This document shows positions 27,849 through 36,295 of a DNA stretch of 64,000 nucleotides, in pieces. The position numbers were made by a program, and so were the translations under genes. The DNA lies in the NCBI GenBank assembly GCA_964276095.1, contig CAXYDR010000002.1:186001-250000 (forward strand), given 5' to 3'. The notes beneath the pieces are model-generated. The model was not told the origin of the DNA. It saw nothing but the letters and a program-made list of their open reading frames with translations, and searched no databases. Every line of letters begins with the position of its first letter. The first letter of the stretch is position 1. This DNA comes from GCA-2733415 sp964276095. Its GTDB lineage: Bacteria > Bacteroidota > Bacteroidia > Flavobacteriales > Flavobacteriaceae.

Positions 27849-27899
27849 TCAAAAAAGAGTTATTACTTCTCAACTTTGCAAACAACTAACATACACCAT

Positions 27900-28265
27900 A
27901 TGAAAAATTTCATTGCACTATTATTACTTACTTATTCGACACTAATTTTTGCTCAAAAAAGTAATGTTGAAGATGAACAAGTTTTAGAAAATTTAAACCT
28001 AGAAATGACTATTGATTCACTTGAGGACTTAAATGACTTTAACCTTATTGATATCAGAGATATTTTCAATCAGTCTAAAAAAGATCAACCAATTGAATTT
28101 TCCATTGAATGTAATAATATTATTAGCCAAAATTCTAAACTAACTTCAAATTTATCTTTTACAGTAAAAGGAAATTCTAATAAAACTGATGCTTTAATGA
28201 AGAAAATTAAAGCAATTAAAAAGAACCTCAAAAAATATTATAACCATAAAAAATCGAACAGATGA
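27900..28265 (+). CDS. Small secreted protein of unknown function
   Basis: About 121 residues from the ATG at 27900, which begins a clear signal peptide (MKNFIALLLLTYSTLIFAQ); an upstream in-frame ATG at 27876 would precede it without adding signal-like sequence. The mature part is acidic in the middle (DSLEDLNDFNLIDIRDIF) and strongly basic at the end (KKIKAIKKNLKKYYNHKKSNR). No family is recognised. It opens the operon divergent from the two-component system. Its stop overlaps the next start (ATGA), so it is translationally coupled to the first GLPGLI gene. A role linked to sensing or to the adjacent GLPGLI/TonB-receptor system is inferred from position only. Confidence 0.7.
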   Translation: MKNFIALLLLTYSTLIFAQKSNVEDEQVLENLNLEMTIDSLEDLNDFNLIDIRDIFNQSKKDQPIEFSIECNNIISQNSKLTSNLSFTVKGNSNKTDALMKKIKAIKKNLKKYYNHKKSNR

Positions 28266-29101
28266 AAAATACAATTACATTACTTACAGCAATACTTTTT
28301 TCCTGTGCTATATTCGCGCAAAATTTTCAAGGGAAAGCTACTTATAAATCTAAAAGAAAGGTAGATATTAAGTTAGATAGTACTCAAGCAAATACTGAAA
28401 TGCAATCAAAGATGATTGAAATGCTAAAAAAACAATTTGAAAAAACCTATACACTTTCTTTTAATCTAAATGAATCTATCTATAAAGAGGAGGTGAAATT
28501 AGGCGCGCCACAACAACCTTCTGGAATGGAAGTAGGAATAGTAAATTCTGACGGTTCTGATATTTTATACAAAAACACAAAAGAGAACCGTTATACAAAT
28601 CAAAATGATGTTTTTGGGAAAATATTTTTAATAAAAGACTCTTTAGAGAAGATCAATTGGAAGCTGGAGAACGAAACTAGAAACATTGGAGATTACGCCT
28701 GCTACAAAGCTACTTTAAAAAGAGAGGTTGAAGACATTGAAAGTAGTATCAGCTTCAATGGAAATAATGATAAGGAAAAAGAAGATACTACTCCAAAAAT
28801 GAAAGAAATCACAATTACTGCTTGGTATACATTAGAAATACCTGTTAGTAACGGACCTAGTAATTTTCATGGTCTTCCAGGATTAATACTCTCCGTTAAT
28901 GATGGTACGGAAACAATCGTTTGTAGTAAAATAGTCCTAAATCCTAAAAACAAGGCTACTTTATCAGAGCCTTCAAAAGGTAAAGTAGTTACTCAAGAAA
29001 AATTTGAAACAATTCTAGAAAAGAAAATGAAAGAGATGCAAGAACGTTATAGCCCAAATTCTCGTGATGGAGAGACTATTGAAATTAGAATAGGTGGTTA
29101 A
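28262..29101 (+). CDS. GLPGLI family secreted protein, copy 1
   Basis: 279 residues with signal peptide MKNTITLLTAILFSCAIFAQ. The family hallmark appears as GPSNFHGLPGLILSVNDG near residue 200, preceded by ITAWYTLEIPVS (the conserved AWYT strand). N-terminal FQGKATYKSKRKVD matches the corresponding FQGQATYQSKTSVD of the next gene, so the two are tandem paralogues. The family is common beside outer-membrane receptors in Bacteroidota; its biochemical role is not established. It overlaps the preceding gene by 4 nt and is followed after 127 nt by the second copy. Probably periplasmic or surface-exposed. Confidence 0.85.
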   Translation: MKNTITLLTAILFSCAIFAQNFQGKATYKSKRKVDIKLDSTQANTEMQSKMIEMLKKQFEKTYTLSFNLNESIYKEEVKLGAPQQPSGMEVGIVNSDGSDILYKNTKENRYTNQNDVFGKIFLIKDSLEKINWKLENETRNIGDYACYKATLKREVEDIESSISFNGNNDKEKEDTTPKMKEITITAWYTLEIPVSNGPSNFHGLPGLILSVNDGTETIVCSKIVLNPKNKATLSEPSKGKVVTQEKFETILEKKMKEMQERYSPNSRDGETIEIRIGG

Positions 29102-29113
29102 TTGATTGCTTTT

Positions 29114-29129
29114 TTAACAAAACATTAAC
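29114..29129. promoter_or_regulatory. Second TTAAC pair (11-bp period) upstream of the second GLPGLI gene
   Basis: TTAAC at 29114-29118 and 29125-29129, with a related TTAAAC at 29139-29144. It resembles the triple array at 27824-27848 in sequence and spacing and lies 100 nt before the GLPGLI copy 2 start, so the same regulator may act here too. The motif is AT-rich and short, so chance occurrence is not excluded. Confidence 0.3.
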
Positions 29130-29228
29130 AATAAGCAATTAAACCTTTGATCAAAAATATATTCTAACACTGTAACATAAAACGACATAAGTCGTCTTAT
29201 TAGGATATCATTAAAACAGATCGAGAAA

Positions 29229-30098
29229 ATGAAACTTATTGTAACCACTTTTTTAGCCTTATTCACAGCAACATTATTTGCTCAAGATTTTCAAGGACAA
29301 GCTACTTATCAATCAAAAACATCAGTTGATATGGATAAATGGGGAGGTGGAAACATGTCTCCTGAACGTAAAAAAATGATGGCTGAACGCATGAAAGGGA
29401 TGTTTGAAAAAACATATGAATTAACGTTCAATAAAACTGAATCAATTTATAAAGAGGAAGAAAAACTATCGGCACCTGGTCAAGGAGGTAATAGATGGGG
29501 TGGTATGATGAGTAGTTTTACTCCTGGAAAGCAGTATAAAAACATTAAGGACCAATTAGTATTACAAGATCAAGAATTTTTCGGAAAGCAATTTTTGATA
29601 AAAGATTCGCTTCCAAAACTAGAATGGAAAATGGAAAGTGAAACAAAACAAATTGGTAAATACATGTGTTTCAAAGCTACAGCAGTAAAGAAAATTGATG
29701 AAATGGACTGGAGAAGCATGCGTAGAAGAGGGAAGAAAAAAGATGATGAGGAAAAAAAGAAAGATTCTACCGAAGTAAGTAATGATCCTATGAAGGATAT
29801 AGAAATACCTAAAGAAACGATTGTTACTGCTTGGTATACTATGCAAATTCCTGTGAGTCAAGGTCCGGGAGAATACAATGGTTTACCAGGATTAATACTA
29901 GAAATTAATGCTGATAAAACTACCATTTTGTGTACTAAAATAGTATTAAACCCTTCTGAAAAGAAAGAAATTAAAGCACCTTCAAAAGGGAAAGAAGTTA
30001 CAAGGAAAAAATACAATGACATTGTAAAAAAGAAGATGGAAGAAATGAGAGAAATGTACGGTGGTCGTGGAGGAAGAGGTCACGGTAGAGGTCATTAA
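29229..30098 (+). CDS. GLPGLI family secreted protein, copy 2, with Gly/Arg/His tail
   Basis: 289 residues, signal peptide MKLIVTTFLALFTATLFAQ. Hallmark GEYNGLPGLILEINAD near residue 215, with TIVTAWYTMQIPVS before it. Compared with copy 1 it has a Met-rich insert after the N-terminal strand (MSPERKKMMAERMKGMFEK), a Lys/Asp/Glu-rich stretch (GKKKDDEEKKKDS) and a terminal GGRGGRGHGRGH. The Met- and His-rich segments could bind a soft metal such as copper, but that is inference. It has its own 127-nt upstream region, with TTAAC sites and a short ACGAC/GTCGT dyad, and is followed after 52 nt by the receptor-like gene. Confidence 0.85.
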   Translation: MKLIVTTFLALFTATLFAQDFQGQATYQSKTSVDMDKWGGGNMSPERKKMMAERMKGMFEKTYELTFNKTESIYKEEEKLSAPGQGGNRWGGMMSSFTPGKQYKNIKDQLVLQDQEFFGKQFLIKDSLPKLEWKMESETKQIGKYMCFKATAVKKIDEMDWRSMRRRGKKKDDEEKKKDSTEVSNDPMKDIEIPKETIVTAWYTMQIPVSQGPGEYNGLPGLILEINADKTTILCTKIVLNPSEKKEIKAPSKGKEVTRKKYNDIVKKKMEEMREMYGGRGGRGHGRGH

Positions 30099-30150
30099 TT
30101 CAATACATTAACATAACTACATCACTGTAGAAAACTAATTCAACAACAAA

Positions 30151-32865
30151 ATGAAACACCTATTAACAGCGCTACTACTAATAGTAGCTAGTTATTCTTT
30201 TGCCCAAATTAAAGTGGAAGGTATTGTAAAGGACAGTATTGGAACCCCTCTAGATCTAGCAAATGTTATCGCGATAAATCAAGAAACGAAAGCTTTAGAT
30301 TCCTATGGAATCACTAATGACAAGGGTCGTTATAAACTTAATCTTAAAAAAAATACTTCTTATAAACTTCAAGTAAGCTATATAGGAATGAAGAGTTATG
30401 AAGAAATCATAACAACAAAAGAAAGTGATCTCTCAAAAAGCTTCAATCTACTTGAAGATAATACTTTAGATGAAATAGAATTGACTTATGAAATGCCGGT
30501 TACTATTAAAGGAGATACATTAATTTATAATGCTGACTCTTTTAAAAACGGAACAGAACGTAAATTAGAAGACGTATTAAAAAAACTACCGGGAGTAGAA
30601 ATTAACGATGACGGACAAATAGAGGTTGAAGGAAAAGTAGTTGGTAAAGTAATGGTTGAAGGAAAAGATTTCTTTGATGGTGATTCAAAATTAGCTACAA
30701 AAAATATTCCTGCAAACGCGGTTGATAAAATTGAAGTTTTAAGAAATCATTCCGATGTAGGTCAATTAAGTGGTGTTCAAAACAATCAGGATAATATTGC
30801 CTTAAATATTAAATTAAAAGATGGTAAAAAGAACTTTTGGTTTGGTACCGTAACTGCTGGAGGGGGAATTTCTGATGACGATGGACTATATTTGGCACAA
30901 CCAAAACTGTTTTATTACAGTCCTGAATACAGTGTTAATTTTATTGGAGACATAAACAACATTGGTGAAGTAGCCTTTACACGTCGTGATTATTTCAACT
31001 TCACAGGAGGTTTCAAAAACCCCAGTAGACAAAGTGGAACAAACATAAGTCTTGGAAATAACGATCTAGGTTTTTTAACGCTTCAAAACAACAAAGCAAA
31101 AGATATCAATACCAAATTTGGTGCAGCTAACTTTAGCTTTGCGCCTAATAAAGCTTTAGATTTAAGTGGTTTTGGAATTTTCTCAAGTAGCAGAAATGAA
31201 TTACAAGAAAACAGTACCGTACAATATACTGATGATAACAATTCAGCTACTCCAGTAATTCCTACAGAATCTACACAAAATAGCACTTCTCAAAAAAGTG
31301 ATTTGGCGATGCTTAAATTGAGTGCTAAATATAAGCCAAATAGTAATAATCAACTAGATTATGATATACTTGGAAGAACTTCGAAAGAAACTCAATATCA
31401 AAATACTTTATCTTCTGTATTAGGTAGAATTGACCAAAAAGAAGAATCTAATCCATATAGCATTAATCAGAATTTAAGTTACTACTATACTCTAAACGAG
31501 AAGAATATTTTTTCATTAGAAGCGCAACATTTATTACAAGATGAAGACCCTTTTTACAATGCTATATTAGAGGACAAAGCAAATTATTCGGCAACTGCTA
31601 CTCAGTTAGATTTAGACAACAACCAATCAAACTACAATATTGCACAGGGAAAACGAGTAAAATCTAATCAAGTGGACGCAAAATTGGATTATTGGAATGT
31701 AATTAATGACAAGAGTAACATTAATATTACTGCAGGAAACTTATATAGTTCTCAAAAATTTGACACTAATCTATTTCAATTTTTAGACAACGGAAACGCA
31801 ATTACTCCTACACCAATAAATGGAGATTTAACAGACAATAAAACTAAGTATACATTTAATGATGCTTATGTAGGATTGCATTATCGTTTTATAACTGGTA
31901 AATTCACCTTTACACCAGGGGTTTCCGGACACGCATATAGTGCTAAAAACTCACAGCTTGGAATAACTCATACAGATAATTTCTTTAGAGTATTACCTGA
32001 TTTTAATACAAGAATTCAATTAAAAAAATCAGAGAATATCAATATAAATTACAGCATGAAGACCAACTTCACTGATGTATCACAATTAGCAAGAGGTATT
32101 GTTATGAATAATTACAATTCTTTCTTTTCTGGAGAACCTACTTTAGAAAGTGCTTTATCACACAATGTAAACTTGAGCTACTTTAGTTTTAATATGTTTA
32201 ATTATACGAATGTATTTGCTAACATTAACTATAACAAAAACATCGACGGGATTAGAACTATATCTACCCCAGGGAGTGTAATAAGAACAAGTACACCTTT
32301 TAATTCGGATTTTTCTGACGAAAGTGTTAGTGCTAGTGGTAGATTTCAAAGAACTTTTGGAAAACTAAGAGCAACTGCTAGTGGTAATTTTAGTTATTCA
32401 AAAAACACTAACTTCTTTGGTTTAACACCTATTGAATACGAAAATTACACACAAACTTACAGAGGGCAATTTAGAACCAATTTCAAAAAAGCTCCAAATG
32501 TTGAAGTAAGTTACAGACATACAATACAGGACAATGATCAAGGTTCAACACGATCAAAATTCTATACTAAAGCACCATCAATAAATTTTGATGCACTTAT
32601 ATGGAAAGTGTTAACCTTTAAAACAGAATACACGTACAATAATTTCAGTGATGAATATAAAACATTAAACAGCTACCAGTTTTGGGATGCTTCATTAGCA
32701 TACCGTAAAGGCCAAGATAGCAAATGGGAGTTTGAATTAAAAGCTAGTAATTTACTAGATACTAGATCTCAAACGAATTCAAACACAAGTAGTATTTCTA
32801 CCAGTGTAACTGATTATTATATTCAACCACGTTTTTTAACTGCAAGAATAATATACAGCTTATAA
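30151..32865 (+). CDS. TonB-dependent-receptor-like outer-membrane beta-barrel protein
   Basis: 904 residues. Signal peptide MKHLLTALLLIVASYSFAQ; carboxypeptidase regulatory-like domain (about 22-95: IKVEGIVKDSIGTPLDLANVIAINQ); a plug-like domain (about 110-225: GDTLIYNADSFKNGTERKLEDVLKKLPGVEI, then VEVLRN-like IEVLRNHSDVGQLSGVQNNQDNIALNIKLK); and a long C-terminal barrel ending in an aromatic-rich ARIIYSL. No obvious TonB box is seen. This outer-membrane beta-barrel family often accompanies GLPGLI genes, as here. Presumed role: transport or surface function for the substrate handled by the GLPGLI proteins (inference). Last gene of the operon before a strong terminator. Confidence 0.88.
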   Translation: MKHLLTALLLIVASYSFAQIKVEGIVKDSIGTPLDLANVIAINQETKALDSYGITNDKGRYKLNLKKNTSYKLQVSYIGMKSYEEIITTKESDLSKSFNLLEDNTLDEIELTYEMPVTIKGDTLIYNADSFKNGTERKLEDVLKKLPGVEINDDGQIEVEGKVVGKVMVEGKDFFDGDSKLATKNIPANAVDKIEVLRNHSDVGQLSGVQNNQDNIALNIKLKDGKKNFWFGTVTAGGGISDDDGLYLAQPKLFYYSPEYSVNFIGDINNIGEVAFTRRDYFNFTGGFKNPSRQSGTNISLGNNDLGFLTLQNNKAKDINTKFGAANFSFAPNKALDLSGFGIFSSSRNELQENSTVQYTDDNNSATPVIPTESTQNSTSQKSDLAMLKLSAKYKPNSNNQLDYDILGRTSKETQYQNTLSSVLGRIDQKEESNPYSINQNLSYYYTLNEKNIFSLEAQHLLQDEDPFYNAILEDKANYSATATQLDLDNNQSNYNIAQGKRVKSNQVDAKLDYWNVINDKSNINITAGNLYSSQKFDTNLFQFLDNGNAITPTPINGDLTDNKTKYTFNDAYVGLHYRFITGKFTFTPGVSGHAYSAKNSQLGITHTDNFFRVLPDFNTRIQLKKSENININYSMKTNFTDVSQLARGIVMNNYNSFFSGEPTLESALSHNVNLSYFSFNMFNYTNVFANINYNKNIDGIRTISTPGSVIRTSTPFNSDFSDESVSASGRFQRTFGKLRATASGNFSYSKNTNFFGLTPIEYENYTQTYRGQFRTNFKKAPNVEVSYRHTIQDNDQGSTRSKFYTKAPSINFDALIWKVLTFKTEYTYNNFSDEYKTLNSYQFWDASLAYRKGQDSKWEFELKASNLLDTRSQTNSNTSSISTSVTDYYIQPRFLTARIIYSL

Positions 32866-32886
32866 AAACATAGAATTAGCCTTCAC

Positions 32887-32925
32887 AAAAAAAGCCCTTT
32901 GAAATTAATTCAAAGGGCTTTTTTT
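32887..32925. terminator. Bidirectional terminator between the receptor operon and the SDR gene
   Basis: AAGCCCTTTGAA / TTCAAAGGGCTT stem with loop ATTAA and flanking A7/T7 runs. Confidence 0.9.
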
Positions 32926-32940
32926 ATACTATTATTTTTT

Positions 32941-34494
32941 CTACCAATCTATAGGTTGATAATCTTTTAAGAATTTACCACACCAATGTTTCCCTGTATT
33001 AATTCCATCTATTAACGGATCTAATACTCTTGCAGCTCCATCAACAATATCCAAAGGTGGTTGAAAATCATGTACCTCAACTTTACTCTTTGATAACTCT
33101 GCAGGATCTTCATCAGTTACCCAACCAGTATCAACAGCATTCATGAATACACCATCTTTAGCGAAATCTAATGCTGAAGTATGTGTCATCATATTCAAGG
33201 CAGCTTTTGCCATATTAGTATGTGGATGACGATCTTCCTTATAAAATCTATGAAACTTCCCTTCCATAGCTGATACGTTTATAATATGTTTTTTTCCAGT
33301 ATTCTCACTACGCATAAGCTTAGCAAGTCTGTTACACAATACAAATGGAGCAACAGCATTTACTAACTGTACTTCAATCATTTCAGTAGTTTCAATTTCA
33401 CCAAGTTTCAAACGCCAACTGTTTGTTTTACGTAAATCAACTTGTTGTAAATCGGCATCTAATTCTCCTTCTGGGAAAACCTCACTAGCTTGTAATGAGT
33501 TGTCAAAACTATAAGGTATTTGTGATAATTTTGCAGACGACCTTATTCCAATTCCAGGTTCTGGCCCATGCCATGAAACTGGTAATGTATTATTTTGTGC
33601 TGTAGCAGCTACACCTGTTGTTAAATCTTCTAATTCTTGTAAACAAGAATTATGATCAGCTAATAAATCCTGTGCATACTGAGGCAATGACTCAAGAGGC
33701 TTTTCTTCTTTACTCATTAAATGCTGATAAAAACCAGCAGGTCTACGCACAGTTTGTGCAGCATTGTTAATTAATATATCTAACCTGTCGTATTGTTGTT
33801 CTATGAAGTTACAGAAAATTTCAACACTAGGAATATGACGTAAATCCAACCCATGAATTTTTAATCGATGGCCCCATTCTAAAAAATCTGGTTCTTTAGA
33901 ATAACGTAATGCAGAATCTACTGGGAAACGTGTTGTTGCTACAACTGTTGCTCCAGAACGTAATAATATTAAAACAATATGATAACCTATTTTCAGTCTT
34001 GACCCAGTAACTACTGCTACTTGACCAGTTAAATCGGCAGTTTGAAAACGTTTTGCATAATTAAAATTTGCACATTCCGGACACATAGTGTCATAAAAAT
34101 GATGCATTTTAGTATAGACTGTTTTACAAACATAACAGTTTCTTGGTGACTCTAATTCACCTATTTCTTCATCCTTAGGGATTTCTAAAAGTGATGGCGC
34201 TATAAAAACTGTTGCTTCTCTAGCACTACGTATTCCTGTTTTTTTGCGTACATGTTTATCACGCTCAATCATTTTACGTTTAGAAGCCTTTTTCGCATCT
34301 TTTCTTCTTTGCTGAAACTTGTCTCTATTTGGTCGAGAAAGCATTCCTGCTGCTTTCATTAAAGCGATACGTTTTTCTTCAGGAAGATCAAATACTTGAT
34401 TGGTATTTTCAGATAATCTCTCTAAAATAGCAATACACTTTTCAATGTCTTCATTACTAACTTCGGCATTCACCTCTTCATTAAATTGCGTCAT
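32941..34494 (-). CDS. SDR-fold protein with N-terminal zinc ribbon and degenerate active site
   Basis: About 517 residues from the ATG at 34494, which lies about 14 nt after the predicted transcription start; an in-frame codon at 34527 precedes the promoter and is rejected. Order: acidic helical N-terminus, very basic segment (about 56-90), a C2C2 ribbon (C120-x2-C123, C138-x2-C141), then a short-chain dehydrogenase Rossmann domain (TGSRLKIG 163-170 instead of TGxxxGIG, NNAAQ 243-247, Ser about 408). The catalytic YxxxK reads T426-N-M-A-K430, so the tyrosine is missing; an insert of about 70 residues (270-340) is also unusual. Probably nucleotide binding, oxidoreductase activity doubtful. 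Single-gene unit. Confidence 0.8.
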   Translation of the reverse strand: MTQFNEEVNAEVSNEDIEKCIAILERLSENTNQVFDLPEEKRIALMKAAGMLSRPNRDKFQQRRKDAKKASKRKMIERDKHVRKKTGIRSAREATVFIAPSLLEIPKDEEIGELESPRNCYVCKTVYTKMHHFYDTMCPECANFNYAKRFQTADLTGQVAVVTGSRLKIGYHIVLILLRSGATVVATTRFPVDSALRYSKEPDFLEWGHRLKIHGLDLRHIPSVEIFCNFIEQQYDRLDILINNAAQTVRRPAGFYQHLMSKEEKPLESLPQYAQDLLADHNSCLQELEDLTTGVAATAQNNTLPVSWHGPEPGIGIRSSAKLSQIPYSFDNSLQASEVFPEGELDADLQQVDLRKTNSWRLKLGEIETTEMIEVQLVNAVAPFVLCNRLAKLMRSENTGKKHIINVSAMEGKFHRFYKEDRHPHTNMAKAALNMMTHTSALDFAKDGVFMNAVDTGWVTDEDPAELSKSKVEVHDFQPPLDIVDGAARVLDPLIDGINTGKHWCGKFLKDYQPIDW

Positions 34495-34514
34495 ATTATA
34501 GAAAATTAAAAGCG

Positions 34515-34546
34515 CAAAGGTACGCATTTAAGTTATTGAATAACAA
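34515..34546 (-). promoter_or_regulatory. Predicted promoter of the zinc-ribbon SDR gene
   Basis: Minus strand: TTG at 34546-34544, 21-nt spacer, TACCTTTG at 34522-34515, an exact -7 match. The spacer contains an 11-bp palindrome TTATTCAATAA. Start of transcription would fall about 14 nt before the ATG. Confidence 0.55.
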
Positions 34547-34685
34547 ATATCAATTCCGCTATAAACAACTATAAATAGCTATTTTATGTCTTTGTTTTAT
34601 TTCTCAAAAAAAGGTGATATTCTGATTGAAATTGATTAAAAATTGATATTTTTGAATTCTAACTTTTTTAACAAATTCATAACCA

Positions 34686-36215
34686 ATGAAGAATAATATA
34701 CTAGCTTTATTAATAATTACAATTTTATTTTCTAGTTGCGCAAGTACTTTTAATGGTAAATTCCAAAAAGTCACTGTACACTCTAAAACCTCTAAGTCAA
34801 AAGTTTATATAAATGGTGAAAAAGAAGCTTCTGGTAGACATGCTAAAGCAAAAATGAAGAGGGACGCTAAGGTTAAACAAATAAGGATTGAAACCGAAGG
34901 GTATAAAGATCAGTACATTGTTCACTATCAAGATAGAAAATCTCCTTGGTACATCATGTCTTGGATCCCATTTGGTGTTTTTATTTACACTCCATTTTTA
35001 GATATTGGACCAAAAAGTTTTAATTACAAAAAAGAAGTATCTGTTAAGGAAAAACTAATTCCAATAAAAGAAAAATCTTTAGATGAGAAATATATATTCT
35101 TAAAAAACACAGCTTTTGACATCAAAGAAGATGCTTTAAAGGTTAGAAAAATTCGTCATAGCCAGCTTAAAAAAAATAAAAAAAATAAATTTAAAGAGAT
35201 TGAATCAAATGATGAAGTAATAAACTTTGACAACTCAATATTCTCTAAGTCTATAAATGACATTTTAACAACCTATAAATATAGAGATACTACACAAACT
35301 ATATTTAAGAGTAAAACAAACTCTGTATACTTAAGTGCAGAAGTTACCAAAATAGATTTACAATATATCTATCAACGAGCTGCAAGACAACACCAAAACT
35401 TCTTGAAAACGAAAATGAGTATTACTTGGTCTGTGTTAGATACTTATGGACAAGTAAAATACAAAAAGACTCTTTCTAGTACATCTGGTGAATTTTCTTA
35501 CGATTACAACAGCGAAAACACTGTTATAAACTCATTAGACGATGCAATAACAGCTTCTTTTTTATCTTTCATCAATACTAAGAAAACTAGAAAATTACTT
35601 GAGAAAACTGATAAGGATGAAGAAAAGTATGACGACACAATTGTTCTTAAAAAATCAGGAGAAATCACATCCCTTGCAGAAGCTATGAGTTCAACTATCA
35701 CTATCAAAACAAAAGATGGACACGGTAGTGGCTTAGCTATAAGTAATGATGGTTACGCATTAACCAATTTTCATGTTGTAGCAACATCACAAGATGACCT
35801 TACTGCTATTACGAAAGATGGAAAAGAATATAAAGCAAAATTAATCCGAAAGAATGAGTCTTTAGATGTTGCATTAATAAAGTTTGACGCAACTTTTGAA
35901 AAACACTTCTCTTTACCTGAGAATAGAGATTATTCAATTGGGAATGATATTTTCGTAATTGGAACTCCTAATACTATTGAATTAGGACAAAGTATTAGTA
36001 AAGGTATTATTTCTGGAGAAAGAGATAAAAATGATATTAATTTAATACAAACTGATGCTAGTGTTAACCCTGGAAATAGTGGTGGACCATTAATCAGTAA
36101 AAAAGACAACTCAATATATGGTATAGTAACCTCTAAAGTTTCTGGAGTTGGTGTTGAAGGTTTAGGATTTGCTATTCCTGCATATAAAGTAAAAACAGCA
36201 CTTTCTATAAAATAA
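34686..36215 (+). CDS. Lipoprotein with C-terminal trypsin-like (S1C) serine protease domain
   Basis: 509 residues. Signal peptide with lipobox FSSC (Cys about 18). The N-terminal half (about 25-110) resembles a PEGA-like repeat (KVTVHSKTSKSKVYINGEKEASG), with a short hydrophobic stretch WYIMSWIPFGVFIYTPFL. A middle region of about 200 residues is unassigned. From about 335 a Deg/HtrA-like protease follows: His363 (TNFHVV), Asp394 (LDVALI), Ser465 (GNSGGPL), complete triad. There is no PDZ domain after it. Presumably anchored in the outer membrane with the protease in periplasm or at the surface. Monocistronic, ending at a bidirectional terminator shared with rlmN. Confidence 0.87.
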   Translation: MKNNILALLIITILFSSCASTFNGKFQKVTVHSKTSKSKVYINGEKEASGRHAKAKMKRDAKVKQIRIETEGYKDQYIVHYQDRKSPWYIMSWIPFGVFIYTPFLDIGPKSFNYKKEVSVKEKLIPIKEKSLDEKYIFLKNTAFDIKEDALKVRKIRHSQLKKNKKNKFKEIESNDEVINFDNSIFSKSINDILTTYKYRDTTQTIFKSKTNSVYLSAEVTKIDLQYIYQRAARQHQNFLKTKMSITWSVLDTYGQVKYKKTLSSTSGEFSYDYNSENTVINSLDDAITASFLSFINTKKTRKLLEKTDKDEEKYDDTIVLKKSGEITSLAEAMSSTITIKTKDGHGSGLAISNDGYALTNFHVVATSQDDLTAITKDGKEYKAKLIRKNESLDVALIKFDATFEKHFSLPENRDYSIGNDIFVIGTPNTIELGQSISKGIISGERDKNDINLIQTDASVNPGNSGGPLISKKDNSIYGIVTSKVSGVGVEGLGFAIPAYKVKTALSIK

Positions 36216-36231
36216 AAAATATTTCACTAAT

Positions 36232-36268
36232 AAAAAAAGCCTTTGAAGAATCTTCAAAGGCTTTTTTT
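36232..36268. terminator. Bidirectional terminator between the protease lipoprotein and rlmN
   Basis: AAGCCTTTGAAGA / TTCAAAGGCTT-type stem, small ATC-centred loop, A7 and T7 flanks. Confidence 0.88.
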
Positions 36269-36295
36269 ATTTCTGTTATTTTAGCAACATAATTC

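Noticed and set aside
27844..27861. Short hairpin TAACTC-AAAAAA-GAGTTA as a terminator
   Set aside because: Only 6 bp, no T-tract after it and lies in front of a promoter-like element; more likely part of the operator region.
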